Assembly: GCA_963846585.1 (NCBI GenBank)
Contig: CAWJWO010000019.1
Coordinates: forward strand, 62,001 to 126,000
Origin: JAAUTT01 sp963846585
GTDB taxonomy: Bacteria > Bacteroidota > Bacteroidia > Bacteroidales > JAAUTT01
Direction of reading: 5' to 3'
Length of the DNA: 64,000 bases
Made by a program: the position numbers and the translations under genes. How positions within the stretch are numbered: the stretch's first letter is position 1; the number at the start of each line of letters is the position of its first letter. Below, in pieces: positions 1 through 8,099 of the stretch. Below the pieces are notes generated by a model that searched no databases, was not told the DNA's origin, and was given only the letters and a program-made list of their open reading frames with translations.

Positions 1-87
1 GCAATGTACAGGATTTTTAGAAATCAAAACCATCAGGGCCGAAATAATTGCCAGGCCCGATAAACCAAAAAATAAATATTTTTCCAT
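1..87 (-). CDS. nuoJ: NADH-quinone oxidoreductase subunit J (partial, N-terminus)
   Basis: Only the first 29 codons lie in the window; the gene runs off the left edge. The reverse strand reads MEKYLFFGLSGLAII followed by SALMVLISKNPVH. This hydrophobic first helix with a conserved NPVH turn is how NuoJ begins. NuoJ is a membrane-arm subunit of complex I. It follows nuoI by 12 nt in the same direction, the usual H-I-J order. The ATG at 85-87 is the only sensible start. The identity rests on a short stretch plus gene order, so it is good but not certain. Confidence 0.85.
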   Translation of the reverse strand, partial: MEKYLFFGLSGLAIISALMVLISKNPVHC

Positions 88-99
88 ATATATCAAACT

Positions 100-666
100 T
101 CAAATATTGTGTCTTTCGTTAGGCAATTGTTTAAATTTAATAACCTCAGGTGTTTGTCGTTTAGATATATCGACCCGTTTATCCAAAGGTTCCAAAAGAA
201 TATCCTTGCCATAAATGAAATTATCACGATTATATTCCGATTCGACTGTTTTCTTGGTAAGAAAAATTGCCTCTTTTGGACAGGCGGATTCGCAAAGGCC
301 ACAATATATACATCGTAACATATTTATTTCGTATACTTTAGCATATTTTTCCTCGCGAAATAGATGTTCCTGTCCTGGTTGTCGTTCAGCTGAAACCATT
401 GTTATTGCTTCTGCAGGGCAGGCAAGTGCACATAATCCGCAGGCAGTGCATCGCTCCCTGCCTTCATCGTCACGTTTTAAAACGTGTTGTCCCCTGTAAA
501 TTTCCGAAAAATCCCGTTTTTTCTCAGGATATCTTATTGTAATTTTTTTCTTAAATACATGCTTCATGGTGATTAACATTCCGCCAAAAATAGCAGGAAG
601 ATAAATTTTATCCCAGAAACTCATTCGTTTCCTGGAAACCATTTGTGATCTCTTTGTAAGGCTCAT
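100..666 (-). CDS. nuoI: NADH-quinone oxidoreductase subunit I (two 4Fe-4S ferredoxin-type)
   Basis: NuoI carries clusters N6a and N6b that pass electrons from the NADH-oxidising arm towards NuoB at the membrane. The 188-residue protein has two ferredoxin motifs: Cys73, 76, 79, 83 (CTACGLCALACP) and Cys119, 122, 125, 129 (CIYCGLCESACP). The first cluster binds within C-x2-C-x2-C-x3-CP spacing, as does the second. I prefer the ATG at 664-666 (MSLTKR); a TTG nine bases upstream is also open and would touch the nuoH stop. The gene sits between nuoH and nuoJ with almost no spacing, so it is certainly co-transcribed. Confidence 0.96.
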   Translation of the reverse strand: MSLTKRSQMVSRKRMSFWDKIYLPAIFGGMLITMKHVFKKKITIRYPEKKRDFSEIYRGQHVLKRDDEGRERCTACGLCALACPAEAITMVSAERQPGQEHLFREEKYAKVYEINMLRCIYCGLCESACPKEAIFLTKKTVESEYNRDNFIYGKDILLEPLDKRVDISKRQTPEVIKFKQLPNERHNI

Positions 667-675
667 CAAATGCAA

Positions 676-1698
676 TTATTTAGTTAAAAGTATCACTAAT
701 CCTGTAATCACAAGGTTTAGCAATGACAAAGGCAATAATATTTTCCATCCTAATTTCATCAGCTGGTCGTACCGGAACCTTGGTAAGGTCCATCTAACCC
801 ACATGAATAATAAAATATATAAAGTTATTTTAAAGAATAGAAATGCAGTACCAAGAATAGTTGCCCAATTTGAAGTAAGTCCCAGTTTTTCTATAAACGG
901 CAAATGGTATCCTCCCAAATACAGGGTTGACATTATAGCTGATGACACAAACATGTTTATATATTCGGCAAAAAGATAAAATCCAAGTTTCATGGAACTG
1001 TATTCGGTATTGTAACCGCCTATTAATTCTGTTTCGCATTCAGGCAGGTCAAAAGGAGCCCTGTTGGTTTCAGCAAGAGCACAAATAAAAAATATTAAAA
1101 AACCAATAGGTTGAGCAATTATATTCCATACATGTTTTTCCTGGTAGGCGATTATTTCGGAAAGATTTAAAGTGCCGGACATCATTATTAAAGAAGCGAT
1201 GGCAAGGCCCATAGCCAGCTCATAGCTTATCATCTGTGAAGATGCACGTACAGCACCTAAAAGTGAATATTTATTATTAGATGCCCAACCTCCAATCATA
1301 AGCCCATAAACACCCATTGATACAACTGCAAAAACATAAAGAATATCGACACTGCTGCCTGCTACCTGCAATGAATATGAACGGCCACCGGCTATTATGG
1401 TTCCACCCCATGGTACAACTGCGCTTGTTAGCAATGCCACCAGCATGGTAAGTGAAGGGCCAAGTATATAAAGAAATTTATCGGCTGTGACAGGCATATA
1501 TTCTTCTTTAAAAAAGAGTTTTACCCCGTCACATACCGGTTGCAGGATTCCCCATTTGCCGGCACGGTCAGGACCCAGCCTGTCCTGAATAAATCCTGCA
1601 AATTTCCGTTCCAATAATGTAGAATACATTGCTATGAAAAGGCTTAACAAAAGAATTACTGAAATCAATACAATTTTATATATAATATAGATGACCAT
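676..1698 (-). CDS. nuoH: NADH-quinone oxidoreductase subunit H
   Basis: A 340-residue membrane protein of the complex I quinone-binding module. It has about eight hydrophobic helices and the family's hallmark stretches: LLERKFAGFIQDRLGPDRAG near residue 28, and ETNRAPFDLPECETELIGGY near 210, which forms part of the quinone cavity. Length is normal for the family (about 320-350). It ends only 9 nt before the nuoI ATG. Upstream lies the nuoG frameshifted tail and a 140-base spacer of repeat words. Confidence 0.97.
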   Translation of the reverse strand: MVIYIIYKIVLISVILLLSLFIAMYSTLLERKFAGFIQDRLGPDRAGKWGILQPVCDGVKLFFKEEYMPVTADKFLYILGPSLTMLVALLTSAVVPWGGTIIAGGRSYSLQVAGSSVDILYVFAVVSMGVYGLMIGGWASNNKYSLLGAVRASSQMISYELAMGLAIASLIMMSGTLNLSEIIAYQEKHVWNIIAQPIGFLIFFICALAETNRAPFDLPECETELIGGYNTEYSSMKLGFYLFAEYINMFVSSAIMSTLYLGGYHLPFIEKLGLTSNWATILGTAFLFFKITLYILLFMWVRWTLPRFRYDQLMKLGWKILLPLSLLNLVITGLVILLTK

Positions 1699-1734
1699 AT
1701 ATTGTCAGTTTATTATTTGTTTATTCATTTATAA

Positions 1735-1838
1735 GTTGCAGGTGGAGGCTGCAGGTTGCAGGTTGCAGGTCCCATGTACCACGTCTCACATCCCGTTATC
1801 ATGTCCCAAATCATTTTCTTCATTACTTCATCACTTCA
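1735..1838. repeat. Degenerate word arrays between nuoG and nuoH
   Basis: The spacer holds three word families in a row: TTGCAGG units (from 1735), CCCACGT/CCCATGT-like units (about 1770-1805), and TTCATCAC-like units (1820-1838). None encodes a protein. The last array abuts the TAA at 1839-1841 that ends the alternative nuoG reading frame, which supports that codon being the real gene end. Confidence 0.8.
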
Positions 1839-1979
1839 TTATTGTTCACTGGGTTTTTCAATTATTTTATTAACCGGATCAAATATAGCAGAGCTTTTAA
1901 GTTTTTCGTAATGATTTACTGAAACAATTGAAGTCCGTTTTATTTTACGCGGACCTTCTATTATCCAACAAGTTGGATC
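1839..1979 (-). pseudogene. nuoG: Out-of-frame C-terminal tail of nuoG
   Basis: Read in the +1 frame relative to nuoG, this 46-codon stretch runs without a stop. It gives DPTCWIIEGPRKIKRTS, then IVSVNHYEKLKSSAIFDP and a TAA. From memory, Bacteroidota NuoG proteins continue after the CRFxKK motif with a W-IEGPRKI-S-NHYE tail, and this is that tail. The frame changes at a run of seven A on the coding strand (1980-1986). Eight A would join it to the upstream gene and give a product of about 325 residues. It is either an assembly indel, a true mutation, or slippage on A7. Confidence 0.8.
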
Positions 1980-2812
1980 TTTTTTTCAAACCTGCATTCA
2001 TTACAGATGAACTCTTCAACTTCATTATATTCATCTTTACGGGCAGTAACTCTGAATATCTCATTTCCATACATCCAAACCACTGCTTTTCCACTACATT
2101 TTAGGCAATCGCGGTGTGCGTCCATAGCTTTTAAAAACCATACACGGCTTTTAAATCTGAAATGCCGGTCGGTAAGTGCTCCAACAGGACAAACATCAAT
2201 TACATTACCAGAGAACTCATTGTCGATAGAATTTTTAATAAAAGTCGATATTTCTGATGCATCACCCCGATATAACACTCCATGAATTCGTCCATTGGTT
2301 AACTGATTCACAGCATATACACAGCGGTAACAAAGAATGCACCGGTTCATATTCAGTTTAATATTTTCTCCTAAATCCACTGATTCGAAATCCCTTCGAC
2401 CTTCTTCATACCTGGTACTTTCAGTGCCATGCATGTAACTAAGGTCTTGTAAATCGCATTCGCCTGCCTGGTCGCAAACCGGACAATCCAAAGGATGGTT
2501 AATTAAAAGAAATTCTACAATTGCTTTCCTTGTTTCCAAAACTTCAGGTGATGTAATGTTTTCAACTACCATGCCATCCATTACAGGAGTGCTGCAGGAA
2601 GCGACCAATTTTGGAATCGGACGCGGGTCTTTTGCTGATCCCCTGGTCACTTTAACCAGACATGTGCGGCATTTCCCTCCTGAATCTTTTAATCTGGAAT
2701 AATAACACATTGCAGGCGGAACAATAGGACCGCCAATTTTCCTGGCAGCCTGAAGTATTGTCGATCCTTCCTCAATTTCTATAGTATGTCCGTCAATAGT
2801 AACTTTTATCAT
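1961..2812 (-). CDS. nuoG: NADH-quinone oxidoreductase subunit G, short form (C-terminus frameshifted)
   Basis: NuoG carries the iron-sulfur relay of complex I. The 283-residue frame has a 2Fe-2S ferredoxin domain (Cys36, 48, 51, 73), a His-Cys3 4Fe-4S site (His106, Cys110, 113, 119) and a further 4Fe-4S site (Cys158, 161, 164 and a later CPVGAL cysteine). There is no molybdopterin-like domain, which is normal for the short NuoG of Bacteroidota. The frame stops as FEKKIQLVG, but family members go on; see the tail at 1839-1979. It starts 23 nt after nuoF. The catalytic part is complete. Confidence 0.93.
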   Translation of the reverse strand: MIKVTIDGHTIEIEEGSTILQAARKIGGPIVPPAMCYYSRLKDSGGKCRTCLVKVTRGSAKDPRPIPKLVASCSTPVMDGMVVENITSPEVLETRKAIVEFLLINHPLDCPVCDQAGECDLQDLSYMHGTESTRYEEGRRDFESVDLGENIKLNMNRCILCYRCVYAVNQLTNGRIHGVLYRGDASEISTFIKNSIDNEFSGNVIDVCPVGALTDRHFRFKSRVWFLKAMDAHRDCLKCSGKAVVWMYGNEIFRVTARKDEYNEVEEFICNECRFEKKIQLVG

Positions 2813-2835
2813 TTGTATACTTTAATTTTAATAAA

Positions 2836-4155
2836 CTAGTAACCATGGTCCTTATTTTTAACTACATCCGGATGTTCAATATGAAATTCGAATTCATGCC
2901 TGAAATGACGGATAGCGCTATTTACCGGCCATGCGGCAGCATCACCAAGTGGACAAATTGTGGTTCCTTCAATTTTTCGAGCTATACTGTCAAGTAAATC
3001 AATATCTTTTGATTTACCTAAACCATGTTCAATACGATACAGTACTTTTTCAAGCCAACCGGTACCCTCCCTGCAAGGAGAACATTGACCACAGCTTTCG
3101 TGGTGATAAAACCGTTCGAAATTCCATGTATTACGGACAATACATGCATCTTCACTAAAAACTATGAAACCACCTGATCCCAGCATACTGCCAGATTCAA
3201 AACCGCCTTCACTTAAAGATTCATAACTAATTAGCCTGGGAGTATCAGCCTTTGTAACGTTAACCAATACTGCCGGCAAAATAGGCACGGATGAACCTCC
3301 GGGAATTAATGCTTTTAGTTGTTTTCCATCTTTTATACCGCCACAGTATTCTTCCGAATATATAAATTCTTTTACCGGAAGTCCCATTTCAATTTCATAA
3401 ACACCCGGTCTATTAATATGTCCGCAAGCAGAAATTAGTTTGGTACCGGTACTTCTTCCGACGCCAATTTTTGCATATTCATCTCCTCCATTATTAATAA
3501 TTGGAACTACACAGGCGAGAGTTTCAACGTTATTGACTACTGTCGGGCAATCATATAATCCTTTTACGGCAGGAAACGGAGGTTTTAATCTTGGATTGCC
3601 ACGTTTGCCTTCAAGAGACTCCAACAAAGCAGTTTCTTCGCCACAAATATAGGCACCTGCTCCGGCGTGGACAACTATGTCCAGTGAGAATAAAGTTCCA
3701 AGAATATTTTTTCCAAGAAAACCATGGTTATACGCTTCTCTGACAGCGGTATTAAGTGTTCCAATTTGTTGTTTAAATTCGCCACGGACATAAATAAAAG
3801 CAACAGATGTTCCTAAAGCGTAACTTGAAACTATTAAACCTTCAATTAATAAATGCGGTATATGGTCCATCAGGTAACGATCCTTAAAGGTACCAGGTTC
3901 GCTTTCATCAGCATTACAAACCAGATATCTGGCGTTTACAGACCTCGAATCAATAAACGACCATTTCATCCCGGTAGGAAACCCGGCACCCCCACGGCCC
4001 CGTAAGCCAGATTTTTTGACTTCTTCAGTCACATCAGACGGGGTCATTTTTTTCAGAGCCTTTTCCACTGATGTATAACCTCCATTGTCCCTGTATACAT
4101 TATAGGTTTTAATACCGGGAATATGGATTTTATCTAAAAGAATTTTTCTACCCAT
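2836..4155 (-). CDS. nuoF: NADH-quinone oxidoreductase subunit F (NADH- and FMN-binding)
   Basis: NuoF oxidises NADH through FMN and passes electrons to a 4Fe-4S cluster. In the 439-residue protein the glycine-rich FMN/NADH loop GLRGRGGAGFPTG is near residue 50. YICGEETALLESLEG is near 170 and the cluster motif ESCGQCSPCREGT near 355, with the fourth cysteine in TICPLGDAA near 400. Length is normal. The start codon overlaps the end of nuoE by 22 nt, so the two are translationally linked. Confidence 0.97.
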   Translation of the reverse strand: MGRKILLDKIHIPGIKTYNVYRDNGGYTSVEKALKKMTPSDVTEEVKKSGLRGRGGAGFPTGMKWSFIDSRSVNARYLVCNADESEPGTFKDRYLMDHIPHLLIEGLIVSSYALGTSVAFIYVRGEFKQQIGTLNTAVREAYNHGFLGKNILGTLFSLDIVVHAGAGAYICGEETALLESLEGKRGNPRLKPPFPAVKGLYDCPTVVNNVETLACVVPIINNGGDEYAKIGVGRSTGTKLISACGHINRPGVYEIEMGLPVKEFIYSEEYCGGIKDGKQLKALIPGGSSVPILPAVLVNVTKADTPRLISYESLSEGGFESGSMLGSGGFIVFSEDACIVRNTWNFERFYHHESCGQCSPCREGTGWLEKVLYRIEHGLGKSKDIDLLDSIARKIEGTTICPLGDAAAWPVNSAIRHFRHEFEFHIEHPDVVKNKDHGY

Positions 4156-4718
4156 TTTGAATCGTTCGGTTTTTCTTCGTTACTCCTAATTTTTAAATCG
4201 TCTATGATCCGGTCAATTTTTTCTTTTGTCAGAAATTCATAAAATTCAGTATTAATCTGCATAACCGGCGCATATCCGCAAGCACCGAGACATTCAACCC
4301 GCCTTAAAGTGAATATTCCGTCAGGAGTAGTTTCACCGGGTTTTATATGCAGTTTTTCTTCAAGATATTCAGCGATATCCTCACCTCCACATATTGCACA
4401 AGGCCCTGTTTGACAAACCTCAATCACGTATTTGCCTGTTTTTTCAAGGTAATATTGACTGTAAAAGGTGGCTACTTCATAAACTTCAATTGGTTGTATA
4501 TCCAGAATTTTGGCAATATAATTCTGCACATCCACGCTCAGAAAACCTCCCAGTTCTTCCTGTGCAATATGAAGGAGCGGTAATAATGCGGATTTTTCCT
4601 TTCCTTTTGGATAGCGTGAAATAATTTTATTTACTTTTTCAAGTATATAAGGTGGAAATTTTACATCCATTCCCACTTGTGAGAATATTTTATGGTTTAT
4701 TTTATTTTTGTCGGTCAT
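4134..4718 (-). CDS. nuoE: NADH-quinone oxidoreductase subunit E (2Fe-2S, thioredoxin fold)
   Basis: A 194-residue subunit of the NADH dehydrogenase module. The 2Fe-2S ligands are seen as Cys102 and Cys107 (VCQTGPC) and Cys143 and Cys147 (ECLGACGYAP), the family pattern. An extra N-terminal stretch of about 20 residues precedes the helical domain; ATG at 4716-4718 is the first possible start, and MDVKFPPYI at codon 17 is an alternative. Having NuoE and NuoF shows this complex I uses NADH directly, unlike the NuoEFG-less complex of gut Bacteroides. Confidence 0.95.
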   Translation of the reverse strand: MTDKNKINHKIFSQVGMDVKFPPYILEKVNKIISRYPKGKEKSALLPLLHIAQEELGGFLSVDVQNYIAKILDIQPIEVYEVATFYSQYYLEKTGKYVIEVCQTGPCAICGGEDIAEYLEEKLHIKPGETTPDGIFTLRRVECLGACGYAPVMQINTEFYEFLTKEKIDRIIDDLKIRSNEEKPNDSKWVEKFF

Positions 4719-4721
4719 GGT

Positions 4722-4879
4722 AAAAAATTACTGATTACAAATTACTGATTACTGATTTTTCAAATAATATTAAACCTAAAAATTTAATATTTATACAAAT
4801 TTTCCCCTTTCTGTTTTCTGTCTTCTTTTTTCTGTCTTCTTCCATTAGTCATTAGTAATTAGTAATCTGTAATCATTTT
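4722..4879. repeat. Inverted word arrays between nuoD and nuoE
   Basis: The left arm (4722-4760) repeats ATTACTG words and the right arm (4842-4879) repeats CATTAGTAAT-like words that read as the reverse complement. Between them (4802-4842) is an array of TTCTGTCTTCTT words. The right arm begins right after the nuoD stop codon (TGA, 4880-4882 on the reverse strand). A transcript could fold the arms together. No coding potential. Confidence 0.75.
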
Positions 4880-6058
4880 TCAGGCATCCAATTCACCTGC
4901 AATAATATTCATGCTGCTCATAGTAATTATGGCATCGGATAACAAACTACCCCTTATCATTTCAGGATAAGCCTGATAATAAATAAAACAAGGCCTGCGA
5001 AAATGAAGGCGGTAAGGAGTGCGACCTCCATCACTGACAATATAAAAACCCAGTTCGCCATTGGCTCCTTCAACGCATGAGTATACTTCGCCGACCGGAG
5101 CATTATCTTCACCCATTACTACTTTAAAATGCCAAATGAGGGCTTCCATTTTGCTATATACATCTTCTTTTGGCGGCAGTACTAACTTTGGCACATCAAC
5201 ATAGTATTTTCCCGAAGGCAAATTGTCAATAGCTTGTTTTATAATTTTTAAAGATTCCCATAGCTCAGCTTCCCGAACACAAAATCTGTCGTATGTATCA
5301 CCTTGCGATCCTGTAGGTATTTTAAAATCAAAATCCTCATATGAGGAATATGGCTTAAATATGCGTACATCATAATCTACGCCGGCTGCGCGAAGGTTAG
5401 GGCCTGTAAAACCATAAGCAATAGCTCTTTCCCCGCTAATACCGCCAGTACCAATTGTACGGTCCATAAAAATACGGTTTCGAAGCAAAAGTTTTTCGAA
5501 TTCAGATATAACTTTTGGGCAACGTATTAGAAATTCATTTATTTTTTTAATAATATCCGGAGAAAAATCCTGTTCAAATCCTCCAATCCTTCCTAAATTT
5601 GTAGTTAATCGTGCACCGCAAATGGCCTCAAAAATATCATATATGGCTTCACGTTCCTGCATAACATATAAAAAACCTGTTAATGCCCCGGTATCAACGC
5701 CAATTACACTATTACAAATAAGGTGATCAGCAATTCGTGCCAGCTCCATGATGATCACCCGCATATAATCTATTCGTTTATTGGTTTCAATATTAAACAA
5801 TTTTTCAACTGCAAGTTGGTATCCAATATTGTTTAAGGGTGATGAACAATAGTTCATCCTGTCAGTTAGTGTAGTGATCTGATACCATGTTCGCCGTTCA
5901 GCAATTTTCTCAAAGGCACGATGTATATATCCAATGGTTTGTTCAGAATCAACCACAATTTCGCCATCCATGGTAAGTATATTTTGAAATATTCCATGAG
6001 TGGCAGGATGTGTGGGTCCCAGGTTAAGGGTTGAATAATTAGTGTCTGCGGGTTCCAA
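4880..6058 (-). CDS. nuoD: NADH-quinone oxidoreductase subunit D (49 kDa-type)
   Basis: NuoD lines the quinone-reduction site with NuoB. The 392-residue protein opens with LNLGPTHPATHG, the conserved loop with the quinone-site histidine. It also shows IGYIHRAFEKIAERR, TDRMNYCSSPLNN near 90, and ELGFYIVSDGGRTPYR followed by RLHFRRPC near 345-360. It ends in the family's DAIITMSSMNIIAGELDA-type terminus. It is not fused to NuoC. The start at 6056-6058 is the only ATG before the motif. Confidence 0.97.
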   Translation of the reverse strand: MEPADTNYSTLNLGPTHPATHGIFQNILTMDGEIVVDSEQTIGYIHRAFEKIAERRTWYQITTLTDRMNYCSSPLNNIGYQLAVEKLFNIETNKRIDYMRVIIMELARIADHLICNSVIGVDTGALTGFLYVMQEREAIYDIFEAICGARLTTNLGRIGGFEQDFSPDIIKKINEFLIRCPKVISEFEKLLLRNRIFMDRTIGTGGISGERAIAYGFTGPNLRAAGVDYDVRIFKPYSSYEDFDFKIPTGSQGDTYDRFCVREAELWESLKIIKQAIDNLPSGKYYVDVPKLVLPPKEDVYSKMEALIWHFKVVMGEDNAPVGEVYSCVEGANGELGFYIVSDGGRTPYRLHFRRPCFIYYQAYPEMIRGSLLSDAIITMSSMNIIAGELDA

Positions 6059-6084
6059 TTTATATTATATTGTTTAATATCTTA

Positions 6085-6201
6085 ATTATAAGTTTATAAG
6101 TTTATAAGCTATACAGTATTTTATAAATTTTATAAACCTAATAAACCTTATAAACCTTTTTTTCAAGCACTGCATCTCTATGCACTAAGCACTAAGCACT
6201 A
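6085..6201. repeat. Inverted TATAAAC arrays plus GCACTAA array between nuoC and nuoD
   Basis: The first arm (6085-6110) is made of AGTTTATA units and the second (6121-6160) of TATAAACC units, an inverted pair. A separate array of GCACTAA units follows (6167-6201) and ends five bases before the nuoC stop codon (6207-6209, reverse strand). No open frame. Confidence 0.8.
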
Positions 6202-6206
6202 TTCTA

Positions 6207-6695
6207 TCATCTCCCAAAAAACCGGTCATCTTTATCGTGACGTGTCGGGTCTTCCAAAGGATATTCCTTTCGCATAGGGAAATAATCCAGGTAATCAACG
6301 TTTAAAATTCGTTTTAAGTTAGGATGGCCTTCGAATAATATTCCGTAAAAATCGTAAGTTTCGCGTTCCATCCAATTGGCGGCCGGAAATAATACGGTGG
6401 CGGTATTAATTATCGGTTTATCGGCGGATACAAATGTTTTTAAACGCAGCCTGAAATTATCATTGAAATTATGAAGGTGATATACAACGCCTAAGCTTAA
6501 TTCCCTATCAGGATAATGAATGCCACATAAATCTGTTAAAAAATTAAAGCCCGATTGTTCCTTCAAATATTTAATTACCGATACAATTATCTCTGAACTT
6601 ATTGTAAATGTAATTATCCCATCAGGGTCTTCAATACTTTGAATAAAAGAGCCAAATTTATCGTTGAGTTGTTCGGTAATTATTTTATTATCCAC
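6207..6695 (-). CDS. nuoC: NADH-quinone oxidoreductase subunit C (30 kDa-type)
   Basis: A 162-residue peripheral-arm subunit that supports the NuoD/NuoB quinone site. The family signature is clear: ANWMERETYDFYGILFEGHPNL near 110-130, then LDYFPMRKEYPLED near 140. The N-terminal third is poorly conserved, as usual. It is a free-standing protein, not the NuoCD fusion found in some bacteria. The spacers on both sides are filled with repeat words, yet order and direction fit a single nuo transcript. Confidence 0.95.
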   Translation of the reverse strand: MDNKIITEQLNDKFGSFIQSIEDPDGIITFTISSEIIVSVIKYLKEQSGFNFLTDLCGIHYPDRELSLGVVYHLHNFNDNFRLRLKTFVSADKPIINTATVLFPAANWMERETYDFYGILFEGHPNLKRILNVDYLDYFPMRKEYPLEDPTRHDKDDRFFGR

Positions 6696-6713
6696 AGGTA
6701 TAACTGATTAATT

Positions 6714-6870
6714 GGAACCAGGAACCAAGAGCCAGGAACCAAGATTTTAATTCTAATCCTTATTAATTGTAATGATTGAAGATTTTACAACCTTATCACA
6801 TTACAATCTTAACAACCATTTCATTCAATAACAATTTTCAAATTTGCACATTTTCAAATTTTCAAATTTA
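6714..6870. repeat. Word arrays between nuoB and nuoC
   Basis: GAACCAA/GAGCCAG units occupy 6714-6744. A stretch at 6765-6815 contains TTGTAATGATTG and a partial reverse complement. AAATTTGCACATTTTC units occupy 6835-6870 and stop four bases before the nuoB stop codon on the reverse strand. The same last family recurs at 46890-46915. Confidence 0.75.
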
Positions 6871-6874
6871 CATA

Positions 6875-7426
6875 TTATTTTACCGCTGTTATTCCAAATC
6901 TTTCGAGCATTTCCTTATATTCATCAGAATAGCGTTTTCTGAAACTTTCATTTTTCACCAATTCCTGAACCTTCATAAATCCGTCAAGTATTTGCTCAGG
7001 CCTTGGCGGACATCCTGGTACGTATACATCGACAGGTACAATATGGTCAATTCCCTGCAATACGCTGTAAGTATCGAAAATACCTCCACTCGAAGCGCAT
7101 GCACCTACTGCCATAACCCATCTGGGTTCAGCCATTTGTTCATAAACCTGCTGTACTACGGGAGCCATTTTCTTTGCAATAGTACCCATAACCATTAACA
7201 AATCAGCCTGACGGGGTGAATAACTTAAACGTTCTGCTCCAAAACGGCCCAGATCATAATGAGATGCAACAGTTGCCATGAATTCAATACCGCAGCAGGA
7301 AGTAGCAAAAGGTAACGGCCATAAAGAATAGGATCTGGCCAATCCAATTACTTTTTCAAAGGAAGTAGCAAACAACCCGGGTGCGGAATACCCTTCAGGC
7401 GGGGCTACTTTTGTATATGTTGTCAT
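6875..7426 (-). CDS. nuoB: NADH-quinone oxidoreductase subunit B (cluster N2)
   Basis: NuoB holds the terminal 4Fe-4S cluster N2 that reduces quinone. The 183-residue protein has the tandem cysteines Cys44-Cys45 (ATSCCGIEFM), Cys110 (AVGACASSGG) and Cys139 (VPGCPPRPE), all four ligands. RQADLLMVMGT near 72 is also typical. The first ATG (7424-7426) leaves a short N-terminal tail before the conserved core, normal for the family. It sits between nuoA and nuoC in standard order. Confidence 0.97.
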   Translation of the reverse strand: MTTYTKVAPPEGYSAPGLFATSFEKVIGLARSYSLWPLPFATSCCGIEFMATVASHYDLGRFGAERLSYSPRQADLLMVMGTIAKKMAPVVQQVYEQMAEPRWVMAVGACASSGGIFDTYSVLQGIDHIVPVDVYVPGCPPRPEQILDGFMKVQELVKNESFRKRYSDEYKEMLERFGITAVK

Positions 7427-7456
7427 AATTTTAATCTATTAAATTCAATATTCTAA

Positions 7457-7602
7457 TTTAGTGCTTAGTGCTTAGTGCATAGTGCTTAGTGTTTCTTACC
7501 ACCCTTTAAATATTTGTAATTGCATTTTTCGTGGTCAATGTGTTTTGGGATTCTAACTATGCACTAAGCACTAAGCACTTTTCACAATGCACTAAGCACT
7601 AT
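7457..7602. repeat. Inverted TAGTGCT arrays between nuoA and nuoB
   Basis: The left arm (7457-7492) is a row of AGTGCTT/AGTGCAT units. The right arm (7557-7602) is the reverse-complement row GCACTAA. The right arm runs into nuoA: the last sense codons and the stop (AGT GCT TAG) of nuoA are repeat units. The arms could pair over about 35 bases around a 65-base centre. Confidence 0.85.
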
Positions 7603-7990
7603 TTTTCTCATTGCTCCAATTTAGTGCTCCTTTTTTAAGAACATAATAAAAGCCTGACAGGAAAAATGCAATAAAAAGCATCATTTCAGCAAAACCATTC
7701 CATTCCAGATTTTTAAAATTTATCGCCCAGGGATAAAAGAAAATAACTTCAACATCGAACAATACAAAAAGAATTGCAATAAGAAAATATTTTACCGAGA
7801 AAGGGAAGCGTGCATTTCCTATTACTTCAATCCCGCATTCAAAGTTTTCCTCTTTTTTAATTGTCATTATCCTTCTTCTTTTACCTCCGATAATATGTGT
7901 GATAATCATTACAAGCACAACAAATCCCAAAGCTATAATTAATTGAATAACAACAGGCAAAAAATCCAGTGGGAAATATGATTTACTCAT
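7592..7990 (-). CDS. nuoA: NADH-quinone oxidoreductase subunit A
   Basis: A 132-residue membrane subunit with three helices (about residues 10-32, 68-90 and 97-118). The conserved loop FECGIEVIGNARFPFSVKY precedes the second helix, and ILFVLFDVEVIFFYPWA is the family's acidic helix. It is the first gene of the nuo operon. Its final residues NSA and its TAG stop are encoded by a TAGTGCTTAG repeat unit shared with many spacers, so the C-terminus has been shaped by the repeat. Confidence 0.96.
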   Translation of the reverse strand: MSKSYFPLDFLPVVIQLIIALGFVVLVMIITHIIGGKRRRIMTIKKEENFECGIEVIGNARFPFSVKYFLIAILFVLFDVEVIFFYPWAINFKNLEWNGFAEMMLFIAFFLSGFYYVLKKGALNWSNEKNSA

Positions 7991-8046
7991 TTTTTGAAAA
8001 TTTATGTTTTATATAAACCGGTATTTTTATATTATAAATAAATAAA

Positions 8047-8086
8047 AACTTTTTCACATATAAAACATTTGTATTGTGAAAAAGTT
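8047..8086 (-). terminator. Probable intrinsic terminator of the glycogen operon
   Basis: A perfect 12-bp inverted repeat, AACTTTTTCACA (8047-8058) and TGTGAAAAAGTT (8075-8086), with a 16-base loop. On the minus strand the hairpin follows the stop of the synthase-phosphorylase gene by 13 bases and is followed by TTTTATTTATTT. This is the layout of a rho-independent terminator, though the stem is AT-rich. It separates the glycogen genes from nuoA. Confidence 0.65.
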
Positions 8087-8099
8087 AACAGTAAATATT

